Shown here: piece after piece, positions 30,640-43,900 of the stretch
How the letters are laid out: every line of letters begins with the position of its first letter
How positions within the stretch are numbered: position 1 is the stretch's first letter
Assembly: GCA_034440575.1 (NCBI GenBank)
Contig: JAOTOL010001647.1
Coordinates: 3,804,501 to 3,868,500 of the forward strand
From: Imbricaverruca yamaguchii
Taxonomy: Eukaryota > Arthropoda > Thecostraca > Neoverrucidae
Direction of reading: 5' to 3'
Length of the DNA: 64,000 bases
Made by a program: the position numbers and the translations under genes
The notes under the pieces: generated by a model
Database searches by the model: none
The model's input: the letters and a program-made list of their open reading frames with translations, nothing else
Told to the model about the DNA's origin: nothing

Positions 30640-30712
30640 GGTTATGGGCGCAAAATGGCCGTAGATGTCGACGCGCCCCTGAACTCCAATGCACCACCAC
30701 CTACCTACCTAC
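30640..30712 (+). repeat. LINE 3'-tail hairpin module 2
   Basis: GGGCGCAAAATGGCCGTAGA...GACGCGCCCCTGAACTCCAA with a CACCTACCTACC tail. Confidence 0.75.
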
Positions 30713-30819
30713 TGTGAAATTTTGTGCAGTCTACTCGGGGCGCTAACATCAAAATTGTACCAGGAATTATACCTGTAACACAGGAAGCGTCGTACATCAG
30801 CAGTTTAATCAATTAACTG

Positions 30820-30885
30820 CCATGGGCGCCAAATGGCCGTGAAGATGGTGCGCCCTTAAGCCCAAATAATCAATCAATCAATGGA
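30820..30885 (+). repeat. LINE 3'-tail hairpin module 3
   Basis: GGGCGCCAAATGGCCGTGAA...GTGCGCCCTTAAGCCCAAAT with an AATCAATCAATCAATG tail. Confidence 0.78.
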
Positions 30886-30939
30886 GAAAAGGTAAAAAGG
30901 CCACTGACAGCTCCATGTAAATATATATGTACAAATCAC

Positions 30940-32235
30940 CAATCCAAACAAAGCCGACAGCCAAGTTCCTCGGCGTTGCAGTCGACAGTCGTTGGACATA
31001 CAGGAGTCACTTTAAAATGTTCCGCGACAATTGTTTTAACCCCCTCCTGTCAGATTCTCACACACCGTCTCAGGGAGGGATCGATATAAACCCCCTCTAA
31101 TTTCCAAACTAAGCGTCGCACTAAAACGAAGTAGGCGTCATCGGAAAGCACTCGACAAGTAGGGCCAGACACCACCCCAAATTCTCCCCACAGCGTGACG
31201 TCACTAAGGGCCCTAGAGTTTCATGGCTTACATTATGTTTGTAGCTCTGGGGGTTCATTGTGAGGGAGATTTCAGGGAAAAAAATATTTGAAATCAGAAA
31301 AAGAAAGCGAAATCAACGAGGACCATAACATTTTAGGCCACCCAATTATTTTATTCCAAAATTTTGAGTGTTCAAGTTTTCTTTAATTTTCCTTTTCTAA
31401 TGGGTAGAGTGAACAGAAAAATGTTGTTCGAAGTCAACTTGCTACAATAAAAATGCTTACTATAGCCAGAATGGTCTCTTTTAACTATAATGGGCAAAAA
31501 TACAAAACTAATAAGTAATCAAAAAGGAAAAATGAATTCCTCTGGTGCGTTTTGTTGCATCCCTAAAGATAAGCAACTGCTGAATGTTTCATTAAAATAT
31601 CTTCATCCGTTAAAGCGTGACGACTGGTTGACATTTTTTTGGAGGTGACCTCACTTGGCCTTGACTAACTTTGACCGTAGATGGCCTGACTTAAATTTTT
31701 TGACACAACATGCCAAATTGGTGTGGGTAAAGGCATGCCAAATTTCGGCGCCTCGCCGCGCGCCGTTCTTTCACTATCCGCGGGAAGCCTAGGGAGGGGT
31801 AGGGTCATCAACGCCCCCCCCGAGACGGCGCGGGTTAAAACGCTAAACGTTCCTAAAGTGCCATCACGGACGTCATATGGCCCTGACATGCGAACTTTGC
31901 TTCTGTATAGATCAGCGATCCGGTCGAAATTAGACTATGCGTGTTGTGTTTATGATGGTGCTTGTAGCACAGCGAAGCGAACACTAGACACCATCCACCA
32001 CACCTCTCTAACTATTGCTACTGGCGCATTTCGCACCTCTCCGGTTGCCAGTCTTTTGGCGGATGTAAACGAACCATACCTTACTTTACGCCGTGACTTA
32101 CTTGGGATGCATTGGGCATGTAGATTTCGCCAGTTTTCTGACCATCCTACCTACCCGTCGGTGTTTTCGCTGCATGTTCTGCCATCCGCGCCGGAAGCGG
32201 TGAGGACACGTCCCACCAGGTTAAGTGAAGTTTAG
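30940..32235 (+). pseudogene. Jockey-like reverse transcriptase fragment split by a TTAA element
   Basis: Left part (30945-31035): TAKFLGVAVDSRWTYRSHFK then MFRDNCF. Right part (31839-32235): [57 protein letters not shown]. These are consecutive RT thumb and connection blocks of Jockey-clade elements (FLGV.+D...., L...SHTSWG, RS.+RSKLDYG, GAFRTSPVESL). Between them lies the element 31036-31838. The 5' and 3' parts of the LINE are missing. Confidence 0.85.
31036..31838. mobile_element. TTAA-flanked non-autonomous DNA element, copy A
   Basis: 803 bases from TTAA (31036-31039) to TTAA (31835-31838). The inner ends are CCCCCTCC... on the left and GCGCGGG on the right; the right end reversed (AACCCGCGCCGTCTCGGGGG) matches a left segment with ACCGTCTCAGGGAGGG. 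The target TTAA is the piggyBac-type preference. There is no coding capacity. It is homologous to copy B at 47727-48586. It interrupts a LINE frame that is continuous across a single TTAA. Confidence 0.82.
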
Positions 32236-32767
32236 CATTGTGCCAATGGTGGACAAAAAGCGACGTAAAATTTAAATGCTCCCCTTCCCCTGGCCCAAAT
32301 CCTCATTTCGTTTTGACTCTGGAAGTACTTTTAACATGTTAGTCATGGGTGTAATATAGCCGAGGCAGCTGACGCATCTTAAAATCTCAGCTACACATTC
32401 TATCCAAATTCCAAAATCCACGGTCACGCCAATGCATGAAACCACCTTAGTGGGAGGACAAATTGGATGCGGCTCATCCTCTTCTGGTTAATGTATTAAG
32501 AGTAACAAAATATTACAATTAATAACTGAAATGTCGATGTAGACAGTTGCTGCCCAATTTGACTTCATATTTGTATTCTTGCAATGGTTTAAAAAAATAA
32601 ATGGCTATTAGTTCGAAGATTTGTGGTGATCCTATCTGATAAATTTGACTCTTTTTTTCCCAGAAAATACTCTGCTGCACCATCGACAAGACATCGCTGA
32701 TACTTGGACCGCAGCACGTCTTGGGTCCATCTTCCTAAAAGGACAAGTTATTGAATAACCAGTAACT
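32236..32767. other. Upstream of SLC9 exon 1
   Basis: A degenerate tail module may lie at 32338-32400 (TTAGTCATGGGTGTAATATAGCC). An in-frame stop precedes the ATG at 32768. No promoter motif can be defended; the window may lack an upstream 5' UTR exon. Confidence 0.4.
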
Positions 32768-32951
32768 ATGTCTTTGAGCAGCGAAAGAAGTGACATTGAA
32801 CTAGATGAGAAAATCAAGCACAGACACCGAATTGACAGTCTCAACTTGCTGCTGTATATGATGCTTCTGATCACAACAGTGTTGACAATTTGGATGTTCA
32901 AGCACAGACGGATGCGATATTTGCATGAGACTGGGCTGGCACTCATATTTG
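32768..32951 (+). CDS. SLC9A6/7/9-like: SLC9 exon 1
   Basis: ATG start with an in-frame TAA four codons upstream. Encodes a short acidic N-terminus ([13 protein letters not shown]) and then the first membrane segment [20 protein letters not shown]. Donor GTAAGT at 32952; G is split from GGT. Vertebrate proteins have a longer N-terminus with signal-like sequence, so an upstream exon is possible. Confidence 0.88.
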
Positions 32952-34880
32952 GTAAGTTATTAGCTTTTAAGGTGATCTCATTCGATCTGTTCATGACCAT
33001 GAAATATGGATGCGAAGTTGTCCATTTTATGTAAAAAGTTTTTGTCAGAAAATACGATTGCATCACTCTTCTTCACCTCTTCCGTTGTCGTTTCACTAGT
33101 TATTTTACCTTATACGTTGGCGGCGGTCCAGGACAAACCGACAAGGCGCCTACACGAATTAACCCACCATGGTCTCAGGGTGTTCTGCAATTTACTCCCA
33201 GGGGTGATTGGTGGATGGGATTTGCAATGTTTAGCTCGATCCTACTGACTTTTTTTGTGCTGGAGCGATCGACGTGTTCAAATTTTGAAGACCTTTTACC
33301 AGGACTGCTGTTAAGTAACTTTGAATATTTAAAGAGGAATCGGCACAATTTTCGAGAAAAAAATATGCCAAGCATATTAAACATGAACAGGTGCAACTTT
33401 ACAACTCTTTTGTGCATCACAAAATTAAATACAACCCTGGTCGATCTCACACGAAACGCCCTCACAATGTGACGAAATGTATGTGTTAGTTTTAGCTACA
33501 GTACCAAATGATAAAGCAAAGTTATGATTGCAGCCGTGTGTGTGTGTGTGTGTGTGTGGTCCGAGTTCGCTCGCATCCAGCCCATGCCCGATTGTGCGTA
33601 CCGCGTGGTGCTCCATCTGCGCCACCGACCGTTGCACCCACCTATATAGCACATGTTTGTGTATGTGTGTGTCTGTGTGTATGCATATCGCCGAGCGCGT
33701 GATATGCATGTGCATATGTATGTGCTGTATATGTATGTCGCCGTCCGAGCTGCCTGGTGTAACACGACAGCCGCCGCCGCAGTACGTGTCGTCACGCTTA
33801 CCATCGAACGTGTCGAGCCACGATTGGTAGCTGCCTCGTGACGTTTGTTTGATGAGTGCCACCGGCCACGTCCTGTGGAGGAACTAGAACCTGCTCGCTC
33901 TGTCTCTGACTCTTCCTGACTGATTTTTCTCCCTCTGACTCTTCCTGGGGAAGTAGAGCATCAGGAATTGAGACGAGGTTTCTACGGCGGTACAGGAGAT
34001 TACTGTTGTGAATGAGGCCCCGGCACTCGAAGGGAGGCCGTATAGCCGGCCGGCAGGCCTTCAGCAATGAAACCAGGTCCCCAAGACGGTACAGTACGCC
34101 CTAAAGTGACACGAGAGGCCCTCTGGATGCAGGGGTAGAACCGGTAACGGGAAGTGACGATCCCCGGAAATGTGACGAGGTCCGTGACGAGGTTCATCGA
34201 TGATGCAAGAGCAGGGCACAATGACGGGTCAGGTCTGGCAAACGAGAAGAGGTGCCTGAAGCTCAAAACCCTGAATATGAGGACCAAATTCCGTATATCC
34301 TAGCCTCCTGTTCAAAAGTAGGCTCCTAATTTCACCAAGGAATTCCAGTATGAAAAGATCGCTGGAAGGCGTAAGATGATGTCCCTGAGATGATACATGT
34401 AACGAGACGACGGCGCAAAGGCGATACAGGAGATCCTTACTTTGAGCGAGGAGGCCAATGACGCAAGAGGAACAGAGCCAAAGCAGTAGAGCCCCAGTAA
34501 ATGAGACCAGCCCCTTAATATCCGCGAATGAAAAACGGAGACTCCAAAACGAAAAACGAGGCCTCACTACTGATAAGGAGATCTTGAATTGAAGGGATTC
34601 GCAAAGATGACACAGAAGGTGAGGCGACGAGGAAATGAAAAAGGTGACTGCCGCCCCTCGTCTCGCCTCCTCCGGCGGCATCTCTATCGTAGTTCCCATG
34701 CACCCCATAAAGCCGTCTTGCCTGCAATCTTAAGGAGAATAATAATGTGAGCATAGATACAAGAAGCGTTTCTTTGCCTCAAAACAAATGGTGCTCAACT
34801 GAATCTATATATGCATATATATATATATTTATATTTATATCACAGTTTGGTATTTCGGAAGTTGACGTGCCATGAATTGA

Positions 34881-34934
<54 letters not shown>

Positions 34935-37900
34935 CATACATATATGAAGGTTGCCATTACGCTGGTCATCATGTGCCACAGGTCTGATGGTGGGAGCACT
35001 GATCCGGTACACAGGCGCTCCGTCAACCATAACTCACATGAAGGTGCGGCCCAGCTCGCACGTCGTCTACAACGAGTCGGTACCACCAGACTATCTCTGG
35101 TTCCAGATGGCGAAGAAGGGTGAGTTCGTGTGTCTGTCTGCTCTATCGTAGCCGACGTGGCAGTCTGATCAGAGTATTCTTGTTTGTCGTTTTCTGCCTC
35201 GCTAGCTTATGTAGTTCATGCACTGTACACTTGCATCATATGATACATGTGTGATCTCTCCGTAAAATGGAGCTTAGTTACACTTATATGTGCCCCCTGC
35301 TAATGTATTTGTTCAAAATGAGACAATTTTGATTTTGCTAGGTCAAACTCTTTGTGGTCCTTCAACGTTTGGCTCAGCTCAGCACTTTTAAATTGACTAA
35401 TTGTGTCCGATCTGTTCGCTTCGTCAACCGACATGGCGGAGTGGAAATTGTTCCACGTCACGCAACGGGCCACTGTGCGGTAGACTGAGTTGCCAGTCTG
35501 CACGTTATCGATATTCAAGCAAAGAGTCCCGTTTGTTTCACGACCAGAGTGCGAACACTACGACCAAGACCTGGCGACTGACTACAATCCGGCATTGACC
35601 TGTCTGCGGTGACCTCGAAAGGTCAATCAAAAGAGGGAGACAATACTATCTCAAGCAATTCTGAAAGTTCAAGTATTGAGTTACACCATGCCGTTTATCT
35701 CTATCTGATTTGGAACAAAAGTCAGTGTGGGGTTGAATGCCTCCGCAGCACGCTGCGAGGGGTACAGCATTCTGATGCACTTCCAGGGTTGATAGTGATT
35801 GTGCCAGGGAGATAGTGATTGCATCGCTCAGTTTCGATTGTGCTGGCCGTGCTGCTCCGGCCGATACACGGAGCGAGACGGCCAGCTGTTGCGTGCAGTG
35901 ACGCCACGCAGCCGCAGTGACGTCACACAGCCGCAGTGACCGCTGTGCCGTGTGTCTGTGCACGCTGTCAGACAACAGCGGCGCAGTTGTCTGCCGCTGT
36001 TGTCGGGCACGAGTAGTCTAGGGGTAAGTTACCCGTCTCACAATCGAAAGATTGTGGGTTCAAGTCTCACCTGCCGCTACTCTTCGTCCATGGCTAATTG
36101 TCGTGAGAGGTTGGCGACGCTACATGACTCAACGGTCGACGTGTCGCAAAGCCAATAACCACCTACCGATGTTGTGTCCGCATCCGACAGATGCGGCCGG
36201 CGCCGGCCCCAGTGGCGGTAAGGCGTGTGCCGCGTCCGCTGTGGTGCGGGTGGGTGTGCGTTTCAGTATACTGGTGGTGGGGCGGACCACTGCACGCGAC
36301 TTGATCGATCCGCTGACACATCCCCCTCCCCCACCGTGCCCGCCGTCACAGCCGGTCTAGCACACCGTGACCGCAGCGTAAGCCGGGGCCGGGCCCAGGC
36401 CCGGTCCGGTCCGGCTCTGCTCTCTGCATTTTTCCTGTACGACGGATAAAATCACATGCTTCACGCTCTGCATACGTTAGATGATGTTTTGACACCGGCC
36501 ATGACAGTAGACGGTGGGTTGATTGTGACATGTTTGAGTGGCTTTCATATGGGAGCGAACGCTGATCGCTGGCTATGTGGGGGCCGGGACTTTGGCCCAG
36601 CATACTGCTACAATGCTGGATTGGTAATAATGCGTTGAATTGATGGAACCGACGCTGTTGCTCAATGCAATGGTTCAGCCTTTGCTGTGACATCACACAT
36701 GGCATGGGTGGTGATCAACAGGTGGTCGCTTGACACTACTTTACGTTCTAGTTGCAACGCAAATGTCACTCGAGAATGGCCATTTTTAGTTGTCGCGTAC
36801 AATACATCTGTTAGGAAAGTTGCCAAATGTGTTAATGTGCCCTGCGATGGAAGGTGACGCATGTCCATTTGTCGTGTCCTTTGGCACACGCGGCATGATG
36901 TTAGTTATTGGGGTTTTCTGGGCGCATCGACTGCAGTGGTCATGCGACGCCATGCTTGATATGATTAATGCCAACAGTCCTATTCGTGAATTGTATGTTT
37001 TCAATGTCTCGCGATCGCACATAGTTTTGCGCTTGGAGGCGCACTTTGAACATTGGTTAGAGGTGTATATTTATAGTTTGTGTGACCTTTGTGGGGCTTT
37101 GCGGCAGTTTTTATGTGATGTCTCACATCCACAAGGTGCTACGTGATCTCCAGCATAATGGGCGCTGCATGACCGACACAGTCGATGCGCCACAAACTCC
37201 AATAACTAACTGGTGTCCAACATCCACACGGTTTTTATGTAATGTCACACATCCATAGGGTTTTTGTTGGATGTCCCACATCCACACGGGTTTTATATGT
37301 CACACATCCATAAGGTTTTTGTTGGATGTCCCACATCCACACGGTTTTCATGTGATGCCACACATACACATGACCTTTATGTGATATCCCACACCCGTAC
37401 GGTTTTCATGTGATGCGCTGCGCACACGGTTTTCATGTGATGTGCCACGCGCAAACAGCTTGCGATCGATCCCGTCGGCACGTTCGCGCACACACTGCGG
37501 CACTGGAATGTTGGGATGTGTGCAGCCATCCAGGCTGGTACTGGTTCATGTCGCCTGGCGTGTTTGATGACGATGCCTACAGTTGCGTCATTGACAATGT
37601 GTGACATCATTCTGCTGGCGTCATGCATTATGCTTTCAGATTGACTGAAGGGGCCCCCGATTGTGATAGCGGACGGTTCCCAAACACTGAGAAAGTAGGG
37701 ATCAGTCAACGTCAGTCATTTTTGTGGGAAGCATATTTGGGGAAGGGCTAAGCTAATATAAGCGAAATTGTGGACAAAATATAGAACTACGCTTATCTGA
37801 CCATAAATTTAGTGTCATCGTGTTAATCAATGCTGCGAGAATCGAAGCAGTTGGATAATGTCTGATTTTGACAAGCAGCCTTCTTAACCTTGCGATATTT

Positions 37901-40900
37901 GATACTTACAACCCTCGCCCCGAGGACGATCAGATTTGTTTTTGAAGCTGGTCGGTCTCTATTCTGTTCGGCGCCCGACAACTTTGTTTCTGCTTACCAT
38001 GAACGACTGAGCCACTTGTGCAGTCTAGCAAAATTGTCACCCATCGTAAGTTAGAGCAAAGCCGAACTGGGTGTTTACCCGGAAATTCGACAGGCCGCCG
38101 ACGTATGTGATGACCATTCCTTCAGCATGCGATGACGAAGCCTGCGTTTATCGACAGATGAGCAACGAGGAGGACCTGATTTAACAAGTAAACACCCCTC
38201 ACTGGTACAGGAAAATAGAGCATGTGTCATCACCCCGCCCCACCCCCTGGGGGGGGGGGACCTAGCCTGACCTGTGGCGGGCTGAATGACCTAGCCTGAC
38301 CTGATGGTGGAGTGGGGTGATACAGATTGGTGTCAGACGAATACGGGCAATCTCGTATCTAAGCACTCGGGTGTGGAGGGGGGGGGGGCTTGAGCTGACA
38401 TTATTTCTCAGGAAAGCAGGACATACGCGTAGCAACTGGCGGGCGAATTTGAGGACCCGGTTTGACCTTAGCTGGTCTTATCTGACTTAACTTTGCTGGA
38501 AGAGGAGAACCGGACACAGATTTGCTCTCAGCTGACCCGATAGTGTAGTATTAGAGGATGGAACGTGCGTCTACCTCTCGAGGGCGAGGCGGAGGACCGC
38601 AAATGACCTAGCCTGACCTGTATCTGTGTCAGAGGAGAACAGGACGTACGCATACCTGCTGACGGGCGAGGTGGAAGACCTGACGGGGAACGAGTTCGCC
38701 CAACAAGCAGTCTTTGATCCTGAGATCTTCTTCAACATCATCCTACCTCCAATCATATTCAACGCTGGCTACAGTCTTAAGCGAGTGAGTCATGCACGTC
38801 GGCTGCAGCCTTGAAATAGGGGAGTTATTTTCGCTTTTGGTAATATTTTTGGCGATATTTTTGTAGGTCAGTAAGAGAGCTTTTATACTAATGGCATCAA
38901 ACCCTTCTCTAACAGAGTTCAGTGACTTTATAATTGCTTCCACTTGGATTTTATTAGTATACATGTTCTGTTGCCAGGTATCATAGTCGTGCCCTGTGAG
39001 GTATTCTATTGGATCTTTATCAGAAATATCAGTCTTCTTTTCTACTTTGCTTGCAATGGTTGGAAAGAATTGTTGAATTCATTAGGGATTTGTTTGGTAT
39101 TCATTATCTTCTTTATCTTAAATGGGTTCTGGGATTTTTTGTTTTGTGCTATGTTTGTTTATCACCTCATGCAATATTTCCTGTTTTCTTTCCATTTGAT
39201 TTACTATAGTGAAGGGCATTTGCATAGTGTAGCTCCTTTGCTTCTCTGATGATCTTGTTGAGGATGCTCCTGAATTGTTTGTATTTAGCTTCATTATGTG
39301 CATTTTTATTTTTAATAAATTTATGATATAGTTCGTTCTTCCCATTTATGGAACATAATATACCAGAGCTAATCCAGCCCTTCATGGAGGTTTTCCTCCT
39401 GCTTATGAATATTTGCCTTGTAATAATAAATAATAAGCATGCCATCATTATATGCTGAGAGCAAATCACTGCATGCTGTGTTTGAATCATTGTGTTGATG
39501 GAAATGATTCAAATTTGATAATAGTTATTTGAGAGATGGATTCGATTTTAGTCAAGTATTTCCCTCGGATATTTTAACTTCTTTTCTTTTGCCAGGTTAG
39601 TTAATGTTACAAACACTGGGAAATGATTTGAAAGGTCTTCTATCAGTATACTTGATGAGGAAATGCATGAACAATAGTTCATGGGGATATTGTCAACTAA
39701 GGAACTGGTAGTGTTTTGTTCCCGAGTAGCATTTGTTATTGTGGGTAGTAAACTATACGACAATAATTTGTTTATAAAAAAATGATTTTCATGATTTTCA
39801 TGATTTTCCTGAATCATGGCGCAATTCTTATCGCCCCACAATCTCTCAGTGGGAGGGGAGCAACCGCCCCCATGTTCTCCATCTTCGGTGCGCCACTGGC
39901 TACAATGCGTGTCCTCCAATGCGACAGTCCGCTTGTAGCTACAATGCGTGCACTCAGCCACGACACAGTCCGCTTGTAGCTGCAGTACCTGGACTCCGAC
40001 GTGACACAGTCCGCTTGTAGCTGCAATACGTGTATTCGACGTGACACAGTCCGCTTGTAGCTGCATTACGTGTAATCCGACGTGACACAGTCCGCTTGTA
40101 GCTGCAATACGTGTATTCCGACGTGACACGGTCCGCTTGTAGCTGCAATATGTGTACTGCGACGCGACACAGTCCGCTTGTAGCTGCAATACGTGTATTC
40201 CGACGTGACACGGTCCGCTTGTAGCTGCAATATGTGTACTGCGACGGGACACAGTCCGCTTGTAGCTGCAATACCTGCACTATGACGTGACACGTTCCGC
40301 TTTTAGCTGCAATACCTGTACTCCGACGTGACACAGGCCGCTTGTAGCTGCAATACGTGTACTGCGACGCCTGACCAAATACCGATCGGCCTGGGTGCGT
40401 GCGACCTTCACGACCTTCCTGACCTTCACGTGCGGAGCGAATTTTGTGAATTGTGCGAGCATCAATTTCCGATGGCGAGCATGTAGAGCGGCCGAGTATT
40501 TTCGAGCAGCGTGAGCACCGTGCCGTGAATGTCGACTGGCCGACTGATGCTGCTTTGCTACTGTCGTGTATGTGTATGCTACTGGCCGACTGATGCTGCT
40601 TTGTTGTCTTCAGAAATTTTTCTTCCGGAATCTGGGCTCGATCCTGTGCTTCGCCTTTATCGGCACGACGATATCGGCGTTTGTGTTCGGGTAAGTTGGC
40701 TGGGACTCACGTACTTCCGGGCTGGTCCGTCGGCGACCAGGCTCCGATCGATTTTCGATCGATGGCCTATTGCTGTTTTTTTAGCCGCGGCCACGCGCCA
40801 GATTCGGTACCGCGGAAGGCGAGCTTCAGTGGCATTCTTGCTGCTGGGAACTCGCAGGACTCCCTTTCCGGTGTCGGGCGTAGGGGAGCCTAGGAGCGCA

Positions 40901-43900
40901 GTATGTGGATTATCTCATACGCGCGGGGGTTGGTGCAGGTCGCCCCATATTAGATCCATTAGTGCTTGTTGGATGTAAGGCGTGATTATATCCAGTATGT
41001 TCTTCTAAAATGACCTTGCGATGATTCGGAAGTTTGATCAGGTGTATTGCATTTCGGGTACAACCCATGATCACATGCGTTCAAACTCTGGCATTATGCG
41101 ACTCATTGAACAAGCGCCATGGTATATACCGCACGGGTGAAGGTTACATGAGAGCACTACCATGTACAGCAAAAGCTAGCATACAACATATTTTACTAGG
41201 ATGATACGCTCGACTCGTTCACCTCACCAAGCGCCAGGATGAATAGTTGCTATTTAACTTAGGTTTAAACTCGGGAATGTACGCTTACAGTGATTTTTCG
41301 CTCAGGGTGGTCTTTGCATGTTTTAATGATTTCCAAGGCTGGATGTATAGTGGCAGAAGGTATACTGTTACGGCTGTGGGCTTCTCCAAAATGATATACC
41401 ATCAGTGTGTCAAATGTCCTGTTTTTGTTTTGTTTTTCTTTGACATCGCGTTTGTGCTCATTGAAACGTAGGCGAATTGGACGAGCTCTCTCGCCAATCC
41501 AATTGACCTGTTGGCTGCTGTCGGTGCAGATATTGCAGCTAATCCGGTACACCGGCCCAGATAGGTGACATTTGCCAGCCACTCCGGCTGAACACGCGGA
41601 ATACCGCCTTGTTCCCGCGGGACCTTGAGTTTTGGAGGTATCTCACCTAACTAGTGAACGTTTTGTGATTGTGGTGCTCGCCCAGACGACACTCACGCTT
41701 AAATGTGAAGATCTGATGACTGAGCTGATTTTTGCTGTGAGTTATCGTTCGACGTATGCCAGTCAGAAATCGATCTATATCTTAAGGTCTTCAGGTTCGG
41801 TTTTCGATGTTCGTGTAGTGTATTGGTCAGACGGAGACCCTCTCGTTTCAGTTGATGTAGATATCCATTTTGTTCGAAATGTCGATCGATCCTTTTTGTT
41901 AGCCTTATGATGTTAGCCTGGTCTGACGACAAACCGCTCGCTCATGTCTATTCGAATCGAATAACATGCTTCTTATTGGCCATCGAATGCACTGATGAGT
42001 GATGAAGTATAATGCCTGAATTGTTTGGTTTGATGTAACGTTCGGTCATTTGCTGTCACTTCCCACAGTAAGCAGGTTGTTCAGAAAGTTTCTTGTTGTG
42101 TGTTATTCAAGGTAAACTTGGTTGTGCTGTGCAGACTGTCGAGGTGAATAGTGAAGCCTAAACGTTATGTGTGTTTACAAATACCTAGTGAGTCATTGAT
42201 GTAGAACAGAATAACTCAGACTTGATTGTGGCACTACATATCACCATTTGCTCAAAACTGTGCATGGACATTATGGTATCAGGTGGGGCCACCTTGTTGC
42301 CCATTGAAATTCTGAGTCGTTGCTTGTAGTTTTTTGTTGTCATATTTAAATGGGTTGTTGTCTAGACAATGAAAGAAAAGTTGTTCTACGTCTGCCAGTG
42401 GCAGACCACATAGGTCCACGTCGTGTTGATGATCTGACAGCAATATTATGACCGATTGGATGCCTTCATTGAGTGGTATGTTGCCTTGCAAATTTACTAC
42501 TTCACTATCACTACTGATTACCGTGGTGCGTTGCGGTAGCTGGTGATTATGGTGCTTGCTTAGAAGTCGGCCCAAGTAATCTTGTGTTTTTATGTGGACT
42601 GGTAAGAATTCTAGCGGTTGATGCAAAACTCACGCAAACACAATGGGCCTGAGTGAAACTGCTGGCTTATGGCCCTTACGGAGGACGTATATAACTGGTG
42701 TGCGTGAATTACAAGACGTCAGCTCCTCTTCAGGCTGTCAGACATTTCGCTTTTTTCCTACCTCCTCCAACCTTTTCGTTTTTGCATCTTCATTTTCGGA
42801 TTTGTTTCAAGTTTCTCATAGCTATTGACATCCTGTAATAATTCCTGTACTTCCCTTACATACTAGGTCTTGTTCAATACGTTTGCATTTGTCACTAGGC
42901 TTTACGAGCAGGTTAGCATTTTGTTGTAGGGATCATTAATCGTTTTGAAAAAGCAAGACAAACGCCTTGTTTTCGCGTCGCTGGCACTCAATTTGAAACA
43001 CTGTGTGGGTCACAACAATCCCCACTCTTACACTGAGGAAGGAGGCAAGATGTTTAGACGATGTTTAGGAGGTAGTGGTAGTAGTTGTGTATATGCATGG
43101 GGGCCATGTACCAAGCAGTTGTTTACTCACCTGTTAGTGACTTGCTGTACCACTGCAGCTATGGACCGTCATCGATCTGTCGCCTTGGCTACTTCAACTG
43201 CAACACGCGCTGAATGCATTTTTTACCTGTAACAATGGCGCGAATGCGTACCAATTTGCCCTGATGCTAACATCAGTCCCATTTTGCCCCGACGCTGACA
43301 TCACGCCCAATTTACCTTGAAGCTGACATCACGCCCATTTTGCATTGATGCAGACATCACGCCCATTTTTCCTTGATGCTGACATCACGCCCATTTTGCC
43401 CTCACGCCATTTTAACCGGCGATCGCAATTAATGGCACGATGCGGCAAATGCAGTTGCCGATTGTGGAGCAAAGTACTTGCTAATACTTCCTAGCGTCCA
43501 AATGACGGCCGCTGTAAAAACATGACAATTTTTCCCTGTGCGCACCTGCTCTTTCTGGTCTTCACTCTTCCTGGTTTGGTTTGGTCAACGTACGTTATGT
43601 TTAGACTCATCATGCTCCCGGAAAGTCCGTGCTGTTCTCTTCTTGTTTTTTTTTCTGGCTGGAAACTTGTGAATCGTATCGTCTGTCGCAGACACTATCA
43701 TGGTGTTCGATATCTGCTCTACTAAACTAACTATAGTGTCTGCCGAGATCAGCGCTTGTTGCAGACACTGTTATGGCGTTCAGTGCCTTTCCTTCCAAAG
43801 TCACTCTGATGTCTGTTGACAGCAGCGTTTGTTCATTGTTGGTTGGAGAGGTAGGATTAAAGAAATGCCGATTGTAAGATGTGAAAACGAGGTGCCGTTT

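Larger units (their letters stand above)
28160..30885 (+). mobile_element. Jockey-like non-LTR retrotransposon remnant
   Basis: Holds ORF1 with zinc knuckles, a small C-terminal piece of ORF2 and three 3'-tail modules. The endonuclease and most of the reverse transcriptase are absent, so it is internally deleted. Its modules tie the hairpin tail seen across the window to this LINE family. Confidence 0.75.

Noticed and set aside
33425..33862. Antisense 145-codon frame with HTHTHT runs
   Set aside because: Driven by TG/TATG microsatellites in SLC9 intron 1.
34229..34708. Antisense 159-codon frame
   Set aside because: Serine/leucine-rich translation of a loosely repetitive intron region; no domain or homologue recognised.
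39548..40334. Antisense open frames with [10 protein letters not shown] repeats
   Set aside because: The repeated part is the 41-bp minisatellite; only the downstream NATREQ...LSNHFPVF part is real, as a retrotransposon endonuclease fragment.
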